A stretch of DNA of 64,000 bases, taken from NCBI GenBank assembly GCA_963800285.1, contig CAWDAL010000015.1:372001-436000 (forward strand), given 5' to 3'. Under the pieces are notes generated by a model. It had not been told where the DNA came from, made no database searches, and worked only from the letters and a program-made list of their open reading frames with translations. This document shows positions 7,006-15,542 of the stretch, piece by piece. Position numbers and translations under genes: made by a program. Positions within the stretch are counted from its first letter, which is position 1; each line of letters starts with the position of its first letter. This DNA comes from DASUPK01 sp963800285. Lineage in GTDB: Bacteria > Actinomycetota > Thermoleophilia > Solirubrobacterales > 70-9.

Positions 7006-8102
7006 TGCAGGATTCCGCGGTCTCCGAGCGCGAGCGCAAGGTCCTCGACATCATCGAGACCGCGCGCGCCAAGCGCCCCAGGTTCAAGGAGGAGACCGTC
7101 ACCATGGCGCACGGCGCGGGGGGAAAGGCCTCCCAGACGCTGATCGAGGGCCTGCTGGTGCCCGCGCTCGCCAAGGAGGGCGAGACCCTCGAGCAGATGG
7201 GAGATGCCGGCGTGGTCACGATCGACGACCTCGGGATCGCGATCTCGACCGACAGCTATGTCGTGCGTCCCCTCCGCTTCCCCGGCGGCTCGATCGGGGA
7301 GCTCGCCGTCAACGGCACCGCCAACGATCTCGCGGTGTCGGGTGCAAGGCCGAGGGCCCTGAGCCTCTCGCTGATCCTCGAGGAGGGTCTGCCGGCGGAT
7401 CATCTGCGCTCCGAGGTGGACGCGATCGCCGCGGCGGCCGAGGCCGCCGGCGTCGAGATCGTCACCGGGGACACCAAGGTGGTGGAGCGCGGCCACGCGG
7501 ACGGGATGTACATCTCCACTGCCGGGATCGGCAAGCTGGACTGGCGGGCGACCCTCTCGCCGCAGGGGCTGCGTCCCGGCGACCGCGTCCTGGTCTCCGG
7601 CACCGTCGGAGACCACGGCTCGGCGATCATGCTCGCGCGGGATGAGTTCTCGCTGGACGCCGAGATCCTCTCCGACACGCGCCCGCTCTGGCCCGCGGTG
7701 GACGCGCTGCTCGACGCCGCCGGTGAGGCGCTCCACTGCATCCGCGATGCCACCCGCGGCGGGGTGGCCTCGGTGCTCAACGAGCTTGCCCGTTCGTCGG
7801 GGGTCTCGATCGGCGTCCGCGAGGCCGATGTGCCGGTCACCCCCGCCGTCGCAGGTGCGGCCGAGATGCTCGGCATCGATCCGATGTACGTCGCCAACGA
7901 GGGGAAGCTGGTGGCGTTCGTCGCTCCCGAGCGGGCAAAGGAGGCTCTGGCGAGCCTCCGATCCGTTCCCGGCTCAGAGGAAGCGGCGGAGATCGGAGAG
8001 GTGAAGACGGAGCCGCCCGGGATGGTGCTGGTGGAGACGGCCTTCGGCGGCCGGCGAGTGATGGACCAACTGGTGGGCGATCCGCTGCCCCGGATCTGTT
8101 GA
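7005..8102 (+). CDS. hypE: Hydrogenase maturation protein HypE
   Basis: 365 aa, PurM/AIR-synthase-like fold. HypE dehydrates the thiocarboxamide on its own C-terminal cysteine to make the cyanide ligands of the active site. The required C-terminus is present (DPLPRIC, ending in Cys). The N-terminal MAHGAGGKASQTLIEGLLVP and the ATP-binding TGDTKVVERGHADGMYI region are typical. It starts inside the hypD stop (TGATG). The upstream extension of this frame is only a shadow of hypD. Confidence 0.96.
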   Translation: MQDSAVSERERKVLDIIETARAKRPRFKEETVTMAHGAGGKASQTLIEGLLVPALAKEGETLEQMGDAGVVTIDDLGIAISTDSYVVRPLRFPGGSIGELAVNGTANDLAVSGARPRALSLSLILEEGLPADHLRSEVDAIAAAAEAAGVEIVTGDTKVVERGHADGMYISTAGIGKLDWRATLSPQGLRPGDRVLVSGTVGDHGSAIMLARDEFSLDAEILSDTRPLWPAVDALLDAAGEALHCIRDATRGGVASVLNELARSSGVSIGVREADVPVTPAVAGAAEMLGIDPMYVANEGKLVAFVAPERAKEALASLRSVPGSEEAAEIGEVKTEPPGMVLVETAFGGRRVMDQLVGDPLPRIC

Positions 8103-8133
8103 GAGCTTGATCGTGTAACCGACAGGAGGAGAG

Positions 8134-9222
8134 ATGGCCAACGCAGTGGAGTTCGTTCCGGACCAAGCGAAGACGGAGGCGGTGGAAGCCCACGTCATCT
8201 GGATGACGACCGGCCTCGGCTGCGACGGCGACTCGGTCGCCATGACCTCGGCCGTCGATCCCAGCCTGGAGGACATCGTCACCCAGGCGATCCCCGGCAT
8301 GCCCAAGGTGATCGTCCACAATCCGGTGCTCGCGTACGAGAACGGCGACGAGTTCATGCAGGCCTGGTACGACGCCGAGGCCGGCAAGCTCGATCCGTTC
8401 GTCCTGATCGTCGAGGGCTCGATCCCGAACGAGGAGCTCTCGGGGGAGGGCCATTGGGCGGCGATGGGAACCGACCCGCAGACCGGTCAGCCGATCACCA
8501 CGAACGAGTGGGTCGACCGCCTGGCGCCCAAGGCCGCTGCGGTCGTCGCACTCGGCACCTGCGCCACCTACGGCGGCATCCCTGCGATGAAGAACAACCC
8601 GACCGGAGCGATGGGAGTGGCCGACTACCTCGGCTGGGACTGGAAGTCGACCGCGGGCCTGCCTGTGGTGAACATCCCCGGCTGCCCGGTCCAGCCCGAC
8701 AACACGACCGAGTCCCTGCTCTATCTGGCCATGCACCTCGCGGGGCGGGCGCCGGTTCCCGACCTTGACGACGCGCACCGGCCGACCTGGCTGTTCGGCC
8801 GCACCGTGCGCGAGTCATGCAACCGAGGTGGCTTCTCGGAGCAGGGCGAGTTCGCGACCGAGTACGGCTCCGATCACCGCTGCATGGTGAAGCTCGGCTG
8901 CAAGGGACCGGTCGTGAAGTGCAACGTCCCGATCCGCGGCTGGCAGAGCGGGGTCGGGGGCTGCCCGAACGTCGGCGGCATCTGCATGGCCTGCACGATG
9001 CCCGGCTTCCCCGACAAGTACATGCCGTTCATGGACGAGGATCGTTGGGGCGGCATGGCCTCGAGCCTCGAGAAGTTCACGATTGGTCCGATCGTGCGCG
9101 GCTTCCGCAAGCGGAATATCCGCAAGAAGTTCGACGTGGAGCCGGAATGGAGAAGGCCCGGCAACCAGCTCAGCACTGGCTACAAGTCCCGATCCGCCGG
9201 CTACGCGCCGCCCGGGTCCTAG
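8134..9222 (+). CDS. hhyS: [NiFe]-hydrogenase small subunit, group 1h type
   Basis: 362 aa Fe-S electron-transfer subunit. It has no Tat signal peptide, as in soluble or peripherally bound group 1h enzymes. The proximal-cluster motif is TTGLGCDGDSVAMTSA (Cys30, acidic residues 31 and 33) instead of the usual CxxC; Asp ligation of this cluster is established for the actinobacterial-type enzyme. Further ligands are in ALGTCATYGGIPA, IPGCPVQPDN, DHRCMVKLGCKGP, VKCNVPIRGW and CPNVGGICMACTMPGFPDKY. Ribosome site AGGAGG. The large subunit follows after 36 bases. Enzymes of this group oxidise trace H2 at atmospheric levels in air. Confidence 0.95.
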   Translation: MANAVEFVPDQAKTEAVEAHVIWMTTGLGCDGDSVAMTSAVDPSLEDIVTQAIPGMPKVIVHNPVLAYENGDEFMQAWYDAEAGKLDPFVLIVEGSIPNEELSGEGHWAAMGTDPQTGQPITTNEWVDRLAPKAAAVVALGTCATYGGIPAMKNNPTGAMGVADYLGWDWKSTAGLPVVNIPGCPVQPDNTTESLLYLAMHLAGRAPVPDLDDAHRPTWLFGRTVRESCNRGGFSEQGEFATEYGSDHRCMVKLGCKGPVVKCNVPIRGWQSGVGGCPNVGGICMACTMPGFPDKYMPFMDEDRWGGMASSLEKFTIGPIVRGFRKRNIRKKFDVEPEWRRPGNQLSTGYKSRSAGYAPPGS

Positions 9223-9258
9223 GCGATCAACTTCGAGAGAAAGAGGAGAGAGACCAAC

Positions 9259-11043
9259 ATGGCAAGCACAGAGACTCCGACGACATCGAAGAGGGTCGCC
9301 GTCAAGGAGATGTCCTGGGATCCGATCACCCGGATCGTGGGCAGCCTCGGGATCCACACCGAGATCGACTTCGACGCCAAGAAGGTGGAGAAGGCCTACT
9401 CCACCTCGATGATCTTCCGGGGGTTCGACATCTTCATGAAGGGGATCGACCCGCGGGACACGCACTTCATCACCAGCCGCATCTGCGGCATCTGCGGCGA
9501 CAACCACTGCACCACGTCATGCCTGAACCAGAACATGGCGTACGGCGTGAAGCCACCCGCCCTGGGTGACCTCGGCTACAACCTCGCCGAGACAGCGGAC
9601 TACATGTTCGACCACGCGATCTTCAACGACTGCATGGCGAACGTGGACTTCTGCGAGCAGATGGTCAAGGAGACGAATCCGACCCTGCTCCAGAAGGCCG
9701 AGCAGACGGCGGCGCCCGGCCAGGACGTCCACGGGTACAAGACGATCGCCGACATCATGCGGGCCCTCAACCCGTTCACCGGCGACTTCTATCTGGAGAC
9801 GCTGCAGGTGGCCCGCTACACCCGCGAGATGTACTGCCTGTTCGGCGGGCGTCACACCCACCCGTCGACGATCATGCCCGGCGGCGTCTCGGTGGACATC
9901 ACCCACCAGACCTGCACGGACTACTACGTGCGGCTGATGCGCTACATCGACTACGTGAAGCGGGCAGTGCCGATGCACGACGACCTCTACGACTTCTTCC
10001 TTCAGGAGTTGCCGGGGTACGACATGGTCGGCTACCGCGACACCGACCTGGTCTGTTGGGGGTACTTCGACGACCCGGACTACGTCGACTACGACTACCG
10101 CAACATGGCCGAGTGGGGGCGGAAGCGCTACATCACCCCCGGCGTCGTGCTGAAGGGCGAGCTGATCACGACCGACCTGGTCGAGATCAACCTGATGATC
10201 AGGATCCTGCTGGGCAGCTCGTATTTCGACGATTGGACGAACGAGGAGACGTTCGTCACGCAGGACCCGCTCGGCAACCCGGTCGACAAGCGCCACCCGT
10301 GGAACAAGGTGACCCTGCCGAAGCCGCAGAAGCGCGACTTCCAGGACAAGTACAGCTGGGTCGCGTCACCGAGGATCTATGACCAGCGCAATGACACGTA
10401 CGTCGCGTGCGACACGGGCGGCGGGCCGTTCGCCCGGTCATGGGTGACCGCGAAGGCCGGCCTGGTCGACTTCGGCTACGCGAGGGCGACGGGCGAGAGC
10501 ATCAAGATGGTCCTCCCGAGGACCGCCTCGAAGCCCGAGATGGAGCTCGAGTGGAAGATCCCGGATAAGTCGAACGCGATCGAGCGCGACCGAGCCCGGA
10601 CCTACCACGAGGCCTACTCGGCGCTGATCGCCCTCCATAACCTGGAGCGGGCGCTCACCGAGGTCCGGGCGGGCCGGACGAAGTCGTGGAACGACTTCAA
10701 GGTGCCGAACGAGGCGGTCTCGGTCGGCTTCTGCGAGGCAGCCCGCGGCGTTCTCTCGCACCACATGGTCATCCAGGACGGCAAGGTGGCGAACTACCAG
10801 CCCTACCCGCCCACCCCCTGGAACAGCAACCCGCGCGACACCCACGGAACGCCGGGGCCATACGAGGATGCGGTGCAGAACACGCCGATCTTCGAGGAGA
10901 ACGGCCCCGAGAATTTCAAGGGCGTGGACATCATGCGGGCGGTGCGGAGCTTCGACCCGTGCCTGCCCTGCGGCGTCCACATGTACGACCAGCGCGGCGG
11001 CCAGGTCCGGAAGGTGACCCACACGCCGACCGGGCTCTCCTGA
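9259..11043 (+). CDS. hhyL: [NiFe]-hydrogenase large subunit, group 1h type
   Basis: 594 aa catalytic subunit. The four nickel-site cysteines are present: SRICGICGDNHCTTS (Cys76 and Cys79) and DPCLPCGVH (Cys568 and Cys571). The C-terminal extension after His574 (20 residues, MYDQRGGQVRKVTHTPTGLS) is what the maturation endopeptidase encoded at 14593 should remove. Paired with the small subunit; GAGGAGAGA ribosome site before the ATG. Group 1h assignment rests on both subunits and the gene neighbourhood (NifU/Rieske-like gene, DUF5947, DUF6084). Confidence 0.95.
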   Translation: MASTETPTTSKRVAVKEMSWDPITRIVGSLGIHTEIDFDAKKVEKAYSTSMIFRGFDIFMKGIDPRDTHFITSRICGICGDNHCTTSCLNQNMAYGVKPPALGDLGYNLAETADYMFDHAIFNDCMANVDFCEQMVKETNPTLLQKAEQTAAPGQDVHGYKTIADIMRALNPFTGDFYLETLQVARYTREMYCLFGGRHTHPSTIMPGGVSVDITHQTCTDYYVRLMRYIDYVKRAVPMHDDLYDFFLQELPGYDMVGYRDTDLVCWGYFDDPDYVDYDYRNMAEWGRKRYITPGVVLKGELITTDLVEINLMIRILLGSSYFDDWTNEETFVTQDPLGNPVDKRHPWNKVTLPKPQKRDFQDKYSWVASPRIYDQRNDTYVACDTGGGPFARSWVTAKAGLVDFGYARATGESIKMVLPRTASKPEMELEWKIPDKSNAIERDRARTYHEAYSALIALHNLERALTEVRAGRTKSWNDFKVPNEAVSVGFCEAARGVLSHHMVIQDGKVANYQPYPPTPWNSNPRDTHGTPGPYEDAVQNTPIFEENGPENFKGVDIMRAVRSFDPCLPCGVHMYDQRGGQVRKVTHTPTGLS

Positions 11044-11063
11044 GCGGCGCGAGGCGCGAGGGC

Positions 11064-11981
11064 ATGCCCGGCGAGAGAGAAGGAGCGGTCAGCCCCGAGG
11101 CCCTGATCCAGAGGGTTGAGGAGCTGACCGCGCAGGTCGAGCGGATACCGGACCCGGCGTCCCGCCGGGCCGCGGAGGACCTGATGGCCGCGGTCATGGA
11201 CATGTACGGCCTTGGCCTGACCAGGATCGTCGAGATCCTGGACGCCGACGAGGACGCTGGAGAGGTCAAGCAGACGCTGGTGGACGATGGGGTTGTCGCC
11301 AGCCTCATGCTGATCCACGACCTCTATCCCGTCCCCATCGAGGAGCGCGTCGCCGAGGCGCTCGACGACGTGAGGCCGTACATGGAGTCCCATGGCGGCA
11401 ACGTCGAGCTGATCGCCCTCGAGGACGGCGCAGCCCGGCTCCGCCTGGAGGGCAGCTGCGACGGCTGCCCTGCGTCCTCGTCGACCCTCGAGCTCGCGAT
11501 CAAGACGGCGCTCGAGGAGGCGGCACCCGACCTGGTGAGCATCGAGGTGGAGGGGCTGGATCAGGACCTGCTGAACCCGGTCGCGGTCACCGGCACGGAG
11601 CTGCCGGTCGTCCAGGCCGGAGGGTCGAATGGCGATTCGGCGATCCCCGCTCCGCCGGGATCGTCCGGATGGCACGAGCTGAACGGAGAGCTCGACGGGC
11701 TGGGTGAGGACGAGCTCACGAGGATCGACGTCGGGGGCACAGCGATCGTGGTCGCCAAGGTCGAGGGATCGCTGCTCGCCTACCTCGATTCCTGCCCGGG
11801 CTGTCGGGCCTCGATCGCGTCCGCCGCGCTCGACGAGGGCATGCTGGTCTGCCCGAGCTGCGAGCGCCGCTACTTCCTGCCGCGCGCCGGGCGATCCCTC
11901 GACGACGAGAAGCTCCACCTCGGACCGGTCCCGCTGCTCGCCTCGGAGGTGGACGGGGTGCGGGTGGCGCTGGCGCGATGA
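11064..11981 (+). CDS. NifU-like / Rieske-like Fe-S fusion protein (HhyE-like)
   Basis: 305 aa from ATG 11064. About residues 1-75 are helical; 90-170 form a NifU C-terminal domain (VRPYMESHGGNVELIALEDG ... LEGSCDGCPASSSTLELAIK) with its CxxC; about 200-305 resemble a Rieske fold, but the usual Cys-x-His/Cys-x2-His pairs are replaced by SCPGC and CPSC, four cysteines. A protein of this kind (HucE/HhyE in mycobacteria) is known beside group 1h enzymes and is needed for their function, probably in electron transfer to the respiratory chain. It directly follows the large subunit and overlaps the next gene by 4 bases. Confidence 0.85.
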   Translation: MPGEREGAVSPEALIQRVEELTAQVERIPDPASRRAAEDLMAAVMDMYGLGLTRIVEILDADEDAGEVKQTLVDDGVVASLMLIHDLYPVPIEERVAEALDDVRPYMESHGGNVELIALEDGAARLRLEGSCDGCPASSSTLELAIKTALEEAAPDLVSIEVEGLDQDLLNPVAVTGTELPVVQAGGSNGDSAIPAPPGSSGWHELNGELDGLGEDELTRIDVGGTAIVVAKVEGSLLAYLDSCPGCRASIASAALDEGMLVCPSCERRYFLPRAGRSLDDEKLHLGPVPLLASEVDGVRVALAR

Positions 11982-12664
11982 GCGGCAACGGGCGGGCCAT
12001 CGACGACGCGGTGGCGGCCCGGAGGCGGACCAATGTGATCAGCGGGCTCCGCGGGATGCGGAGCCAGACGTCGCCTGGCACGGAGAGGTCCGCCGCCAAC
12101 GGCTCCGCCGGGCCCGAGGAGCGGTGCGATGCCTGCGGTGTCGAGATTCCCGACGAGCACGAGCACCTGCTCCACCTGGGCGACCGGAGGATCCTCTGCG
12201 TGTGCGCCACCTGCTGGGCGCAGCGGTCGGCCGACCCGGAGCTGCGGCCGACCGGAACCCGGGTCGTCTGGCTGGATCGCTTCGCGCTTCCGGACGAGCT
12301 CTGGGCCCGCCTCGAGGTCCCGATCGGGCTCGCCTTCTTCATGCGCAGCACCTCGGTGGGCGGGATGGTGGCGATGTACCCGAGCCCCGCCGGCGCCACG
12401 GAGTCCGAGCTCAAGCTCGACGCCTGGGACGAGTTGCGATCCCTCAATCCGGAGCTCGACTCGCTGGAGCCGGACGCGGAGGCACTCGTCGTCAACCGCA
12501 TCTCCGAGCAGCCCGCGTACGTGATCGCTCCGATCGACGAGTGCTACGGGCTGGTCGGTGCGATCAAGGTGAGCTGGGAGGGGATCTCGGGCGGGGACGC
12601 GATCGAGCGCGCCGTGCCGACCTTCTTCGAGCGGCTCCGGCAGCGGTCGGGCGAGGCGAGATGA
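11978..12664 (+). CDS. DUF5947-family hydrogenase-cluster protein
   Basis: 228 aa. The N-terminal about 50 residues look disordered. Then come a zinc-ribbon-like half site RCDACGVEIPDEHEHLLHL and a second pair CVCATCW, followed by an alpha/beta region (RLEVPIGLAFFMRSTSVGGM ... MYPSPAGATESEL). I recognise it as DUF5947, a family found beside actinobacterial hydrogenases. Function unknown; a metal-binding assembly role is plausible. Start overlaps the previous stop (ATGA), and its stop overlaps the next start. Confidence 0.8.
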   Translation: MSGNGRAIDDAVAARRRTNVISGLRGMRSQTSPGTERSAANGSAGPEERCDACGVEIPDEHEHLLHLGDRRILCVCATCWAQRSADPELRPTGTRVVWLDRFALPDELWARLEVPIGLAFFMRSTSVGGMVAMYPSPAGATESELKLDAWDELRSLNPELDSLEPDAEALVVNRISEQPAYVIAPIDECYGLVGAIKVSWEGISGGDAIERAVPTFFERLRQRSGEAR

Positions 12665-13416
12665 CGGAGCCCGTGGAAGAAGCTCAGCCGCGCGGCGCAC
12701 CGCACCCGAGGCCGCCGGAGGTCGAGGCCGACACGGCCGAGCGCGGAGGCCCGGAGACATCGGGTCGGCCCGGCGAGCCGGCTCTGCGACTGGCGATCAC
12801 GGAGGGGAGGGCGATCCCGCACGCCGCGGCGCCCACGCTCAGCTTCACCCTGGCGGTGGACGACGACTCCGGCCGGGAGGTCTTCATGGCCGGCCTCAGC
12901 GTCCAGATCCAGATCGAGCCGGCGAAGCGGGCCTACGACGCCGAGTCCCGCGAGAAGCTCACCGAGCTCTTCGGGGACCCACACCGCTGGAGCACGACCG
13001 CGCAGCGGATGCACTGGACCACCGAGACGGTGCTGCTCCCTTCCTTCACCGGATCGACCACCGCGAACATCGAGGTCCTCTGCAACTACGACGTCGAGCT
13101 CGCCGCGGCGAAGTACTTCCACTCGGTGACCGATGGGGAGATCCCGCTCGCGTTCCACTTCAACGGCAGCGTCTACTACTCGGCCGGGGACGGCCGCCTC
13201 CAGATCCTCCAGGTGCCCTGGGACACGTCCGCCAACTTTGCGCTGCCGCTCTCGGTCTGGACGGAGATGATCGATTCCTACTATCCCTATCGCGGCTGGG
13301 TCCCCGTTCACCGCGACACACTCGACGCGCTGCAGCGGCTCAAGGCTCGCTCCGGCGCTCCGACGTTCGACGCCGCGCTCACCGAGCTGCTCGCGAAGGA
13401 GAGCTTCGATGAATAG
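12661..13416 (+). CDS. DUF6084-family hydrogenase-cluster protein
   Basis: 251 aa from ATG 12661, which overlaps the upstream stop. After a Pro/Glu-rich N-terminus (about 60 residues) comes a beta-rich domain with the DUF6084 pattern: LSVQIQIEPAKRAYDAESRE, LFGDPHRWSTTAQRMHWTT, VLLPSFTGSTTANIEVLCNY, AAAKYFHSVTDGEIPLAFHF. DUF6084 genes occur almost only beside this hydrogenase type. Biochemical role unknown. Confidence 0.8.
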   Translation: MTEPVEEAQPRGAPHPRPPEVEADTAERGGPETSGRPGEPALRLAITEGRAIPHAAAPTLSFTLAVDDDSGREVFMAGLSVQIQIEPAKRAYDAESREKLTELFGDPHRWSTTAQRMHWTTETVLLPSFTGSTTANIEVLCNYDVELAAAKYFHSVTDGEIPLAFHFNGSVYYSAGDGRLQILQVPWDTSANFALPLSVWTEMIDSYYPYRGWVPVHRDTLDALQRLKARSGAPTFDAALTELLAKESFDE

Positions 13417-14596
13417 CTCGATCGAGGAGCTGGTCCGGTCCCTGCTCTACGAGGGCTACGCCCTCTACCCCTACACGCCCGGCGTGAAGAACGCGACCCC
13501 GACGCCGTTCGGGATCGTCTACCCGCCGGCCTACGCCGATGCCCAGCCGGCGGCCTTCTCGATGCTGCGGCTCGAGGCAGTGCTCGCGGCGGGCCCCGAC
13601 GCGCGGCTGGACGGGACGGTCCTATTCCTCCAGGCGAGCGGCGAGCGTCACGAGGCCACCGAGCGCTCGCTCGAGCTGGGCCCGGTGACCCTCGCGGAGC
13701 TGGCGCGCGGGCCGGTGCGGCAGCGGTTCAGCTTCCCAAAGGAGGGCGGCGAGCTCAGCGGGCGCATCGCGATGCGCGCGGAGCTCCTTGCCCCGGAGCT
13801 GGCGCGCATCCGGCTCTGCGTGCACAACGAGACCGAGATGCGAGCCGAGCCGGCCGAGGTCACCCGCGGCGAGGCGCTCCACCACAGCCTGATCTCGACG
13901 CATCCGCTGGTGGAGCTGGAGGGTGGGCGCTTCGTCTCTCCGCTGGAGCGGCAGGGTGCCGAGGGCGAGGCGGCTCTGGCGAGCGAGCCCGTCAACACCT
14001 TCCCCGTCCTGCTCGGCGATCGGGACGCGGCGGTGCTCGGCGCCGCGATCATGCTTCCCGACCATCCCGAGCTGGCGCCGGAGAGCCTCGGCAACCTGTT
14101 CGACAACACCGAGATCGAGGAGGCGCTGCTCCTTCACGTCCACGCGCTGTCCGACGATGAGCGCGAGGAGATCGCGGGCCAGGATTCGGCGGTCCGGGAG
14201 ATGATCGAGCGGGCGGAGGCGACGACCGGCGACGAGATCCTCGGCCTCCATGGGCGTCTCACCTACAAGGAGCCCGAGCCCGAGGTGGCCGCCTCCAACG
14301 GGAACCCCCCGACGCCGCCGCCTGGCCTCGACGAGGTCCAGGGCGAGCGCGAGGTGGCGGCCGCGGGGAGCGTCGTGCGGCTCGGGGACAAGATCGTGCT
14401 GCGGCCGGGGACGCAGGGGGACGTGTACGACAAGATCCTGCACGGCCGAACCGCGACTGTCGAGCGGATCTACCGCGGCTACGACGAGCGGATCTACCTC
14501 GGCGTCACGGTGGACGACGATCCCGGCCAAGAGCTGCTGCGGGAGACGGGCCGCTTCCTGTTCTTCTTCGCGGACGAGGTGGAGCCGGTCGCATGA
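13409..14596 (+). CDS. Conserved hydrogenase-cluster protein, unknown function
   Basis: 395 aa, no signal peptide or membrane segment. The first about 280 residues form a mixed alpha/beta domain (VRSLLYEGYALYPYTPGVKN, a recognisable family start; later VNTFPVLLGDRDAAVLGAAI and LPDHPELAPESLGNLFDNTE). A Pro-rich linker leads to a small beta domain (GSVVRLGDKIVLRPGTQGDV ... GRFLFFFADEVEPV). It is embedded in the operon with overlaps on both sides. Position suggests a structural or assembly factor for the hydrogenase, but no domain with a known activity is visible. Confidence 0.7.
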   Translation: MNSSIEELVRSLLYEGYALYPYTPGVKNATPTPFGIVYPPAYADAQPAAFSMLRLEAVLAAGPDARLDGTVLFLQASGERHEATERSLELGPVTLAELARGPVRQRFSFPKEGGELSGRIAMRAELLAPELARIRLCVHNETEMRAEPAEVTRGEALHHSLISTHPLVELEGGRFVSPLERQGAEGEAALASEPVNTFPVLLGDRDAAVLGAAIMLPDHPELAPESLGNLFDNTEIEEALLLHVHALSDDEREEIAGQDSAVREMIERAEATTGDEILGLHGRLTYKEPEPEVAASNGNPPTPPPGLDEVQGEREVAAAGSVVRLGDKIVLRPGTQGDVYDKILHGRTATVERIYRGYDERIYLGVTVDDDPGQELLRETGRFLFFFADEVEPVA

Positions 14597-15156
14597 GCGA
14601 GCATCAGCCCCAGATGCCCGACCTGAAGAGCCTCGATGAGCCGCAGTTGCCGGACATGGAGAAGCAGATCCTGGTGGCCGGCGTCGGGAATGCCTGGCTG
14701 GGTGACGATGGCTTCGGGGGCCACGTGGTCAGCCGGCTGCTCGAGATGGGCGTGCCACCGGGCGTCCAGGTGCAGGATTTCGGCTCCGGCGGCCTCGACC
14801 TGGCCTACGAGGTGATGCGCGGCTACCACGCGATGGTCCTGGTGGACGTCAGCCAGCAGGGCGGTCAGCCCGGTGACGTCTACGTGATCGAGCCGGATCC
14901 GGCGGAGTTTGGGCCGATCGAGGACGGCGAGGCGATCAGCCCGCACGGGATGGATCCGCAGACGGTGTTGCGCTTCGTCAACACCGTCCACGGCTGGCCC
15001 GGCAAGGTCGTCGTCGTCGGCTGCGAGCCGGCCGACGTCGAGAGCGTGGCGATGGAGCTCTCCGAGCCGGTCCGGGCCGCGGTCGACCGGGCCGCGGCGG
15101 TCGTCCTCGAGGAGCTCAACAAGCTGCAGTCCGACGCCGCCTACGAGCCGAGCTGA
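14593..15156 (+). CDS. Hydrogenase maturation endopeptidase
   Basis: 187 aa, HybD/HycI family. These proteases recognise the Ni-loaded large subunit and cut off its C-terminal extension. The signature GVGNAWLGDDGFGGHV carries the first Ni-sensing acidic residue; an Asp in VLVDVSQQGG and the His in ISPHGMD match the other two ligand positions. The N-terminus has about 25 extra residues. The likely substrate is the large subunit at 9259-11043. Confidence 0.9.
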   Translation: MSEHQPQMPDLKSLDEPQLPDMEKQILVAGVGNAWLGDDGFGGHVVSRLLEMGVPPGVQVQDFGSGGLDLAYEVMRGYHAMVLVDVSQQGGQPGDVYVIEPDPAEFGPIEDGEAISPHGMDPQTVLRFVNTVHGWPGKVVVVGCEPADVESVAMELSEPVRAAVDRAAAVVLEELNKLQSDAAYEPS

Positions 15157-15158
15157 CC

Positions 15159-15542
15159 ATGCACGAGCTCTCCCTCGCCACCGGCATAGTCGAGACCGTG
15201 ATCCGTCACGCCGGCGGCCGACCTGTCACCTCGGTGCAGATGAGGGTCGGGACACTCAGGCAGGTCGTTCCCGACTCCCTGGACTTCTACTTCGGGATCT
15301 GCTCTCGCGACACCCTCTGCGAGGGCGCTGAGCTCGAGCAGGAGATCATTCGCGCGAAGCTGCGCTGCAACTCGTGTGGCCGCGAATGGGAGCTGGATCT
15401 CCCCGACTTCCGATGTTCGTCATGCTCGACCAGCGACGTCGAGGTGATCGCCGGCACCGAGTTCGAGGTGGAGTCGATCGAGGTCAGCGAGGACAATCAA
15501 AGCGACGCGAAGGAGGAGGCTGAATGCATCGCACCAAGGTGA
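15159..15542 (+). CDS. hypA: Hydrogenase nickel insertion protein HypA
   Basis: 127 aa. The N-terminal MHELSLA provides the Ni-binding His2; the zinc site is made of two CxxC pairs (LRCNSCGREWEL and FRCSSCSTSDVEV). HypA delivers nickel to the large subunit together with HypB. It overlaps hypB by 19 bases, and its C-terminal tail (DAKEEAECIAPR) is encoded in that overlap. Confidence 0.95.
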   Translation: MHELSLATGIVETVIRHAGGRPVTSVQMRVGTLRQVVPDSLDFYFGICSRDTLCEGAELEQEIIRAKLRCNSCGREWELDLPDFRCSSCSTSDVEVIAGTEFEVESIEVSEDNQSDAKEEAECIAPR

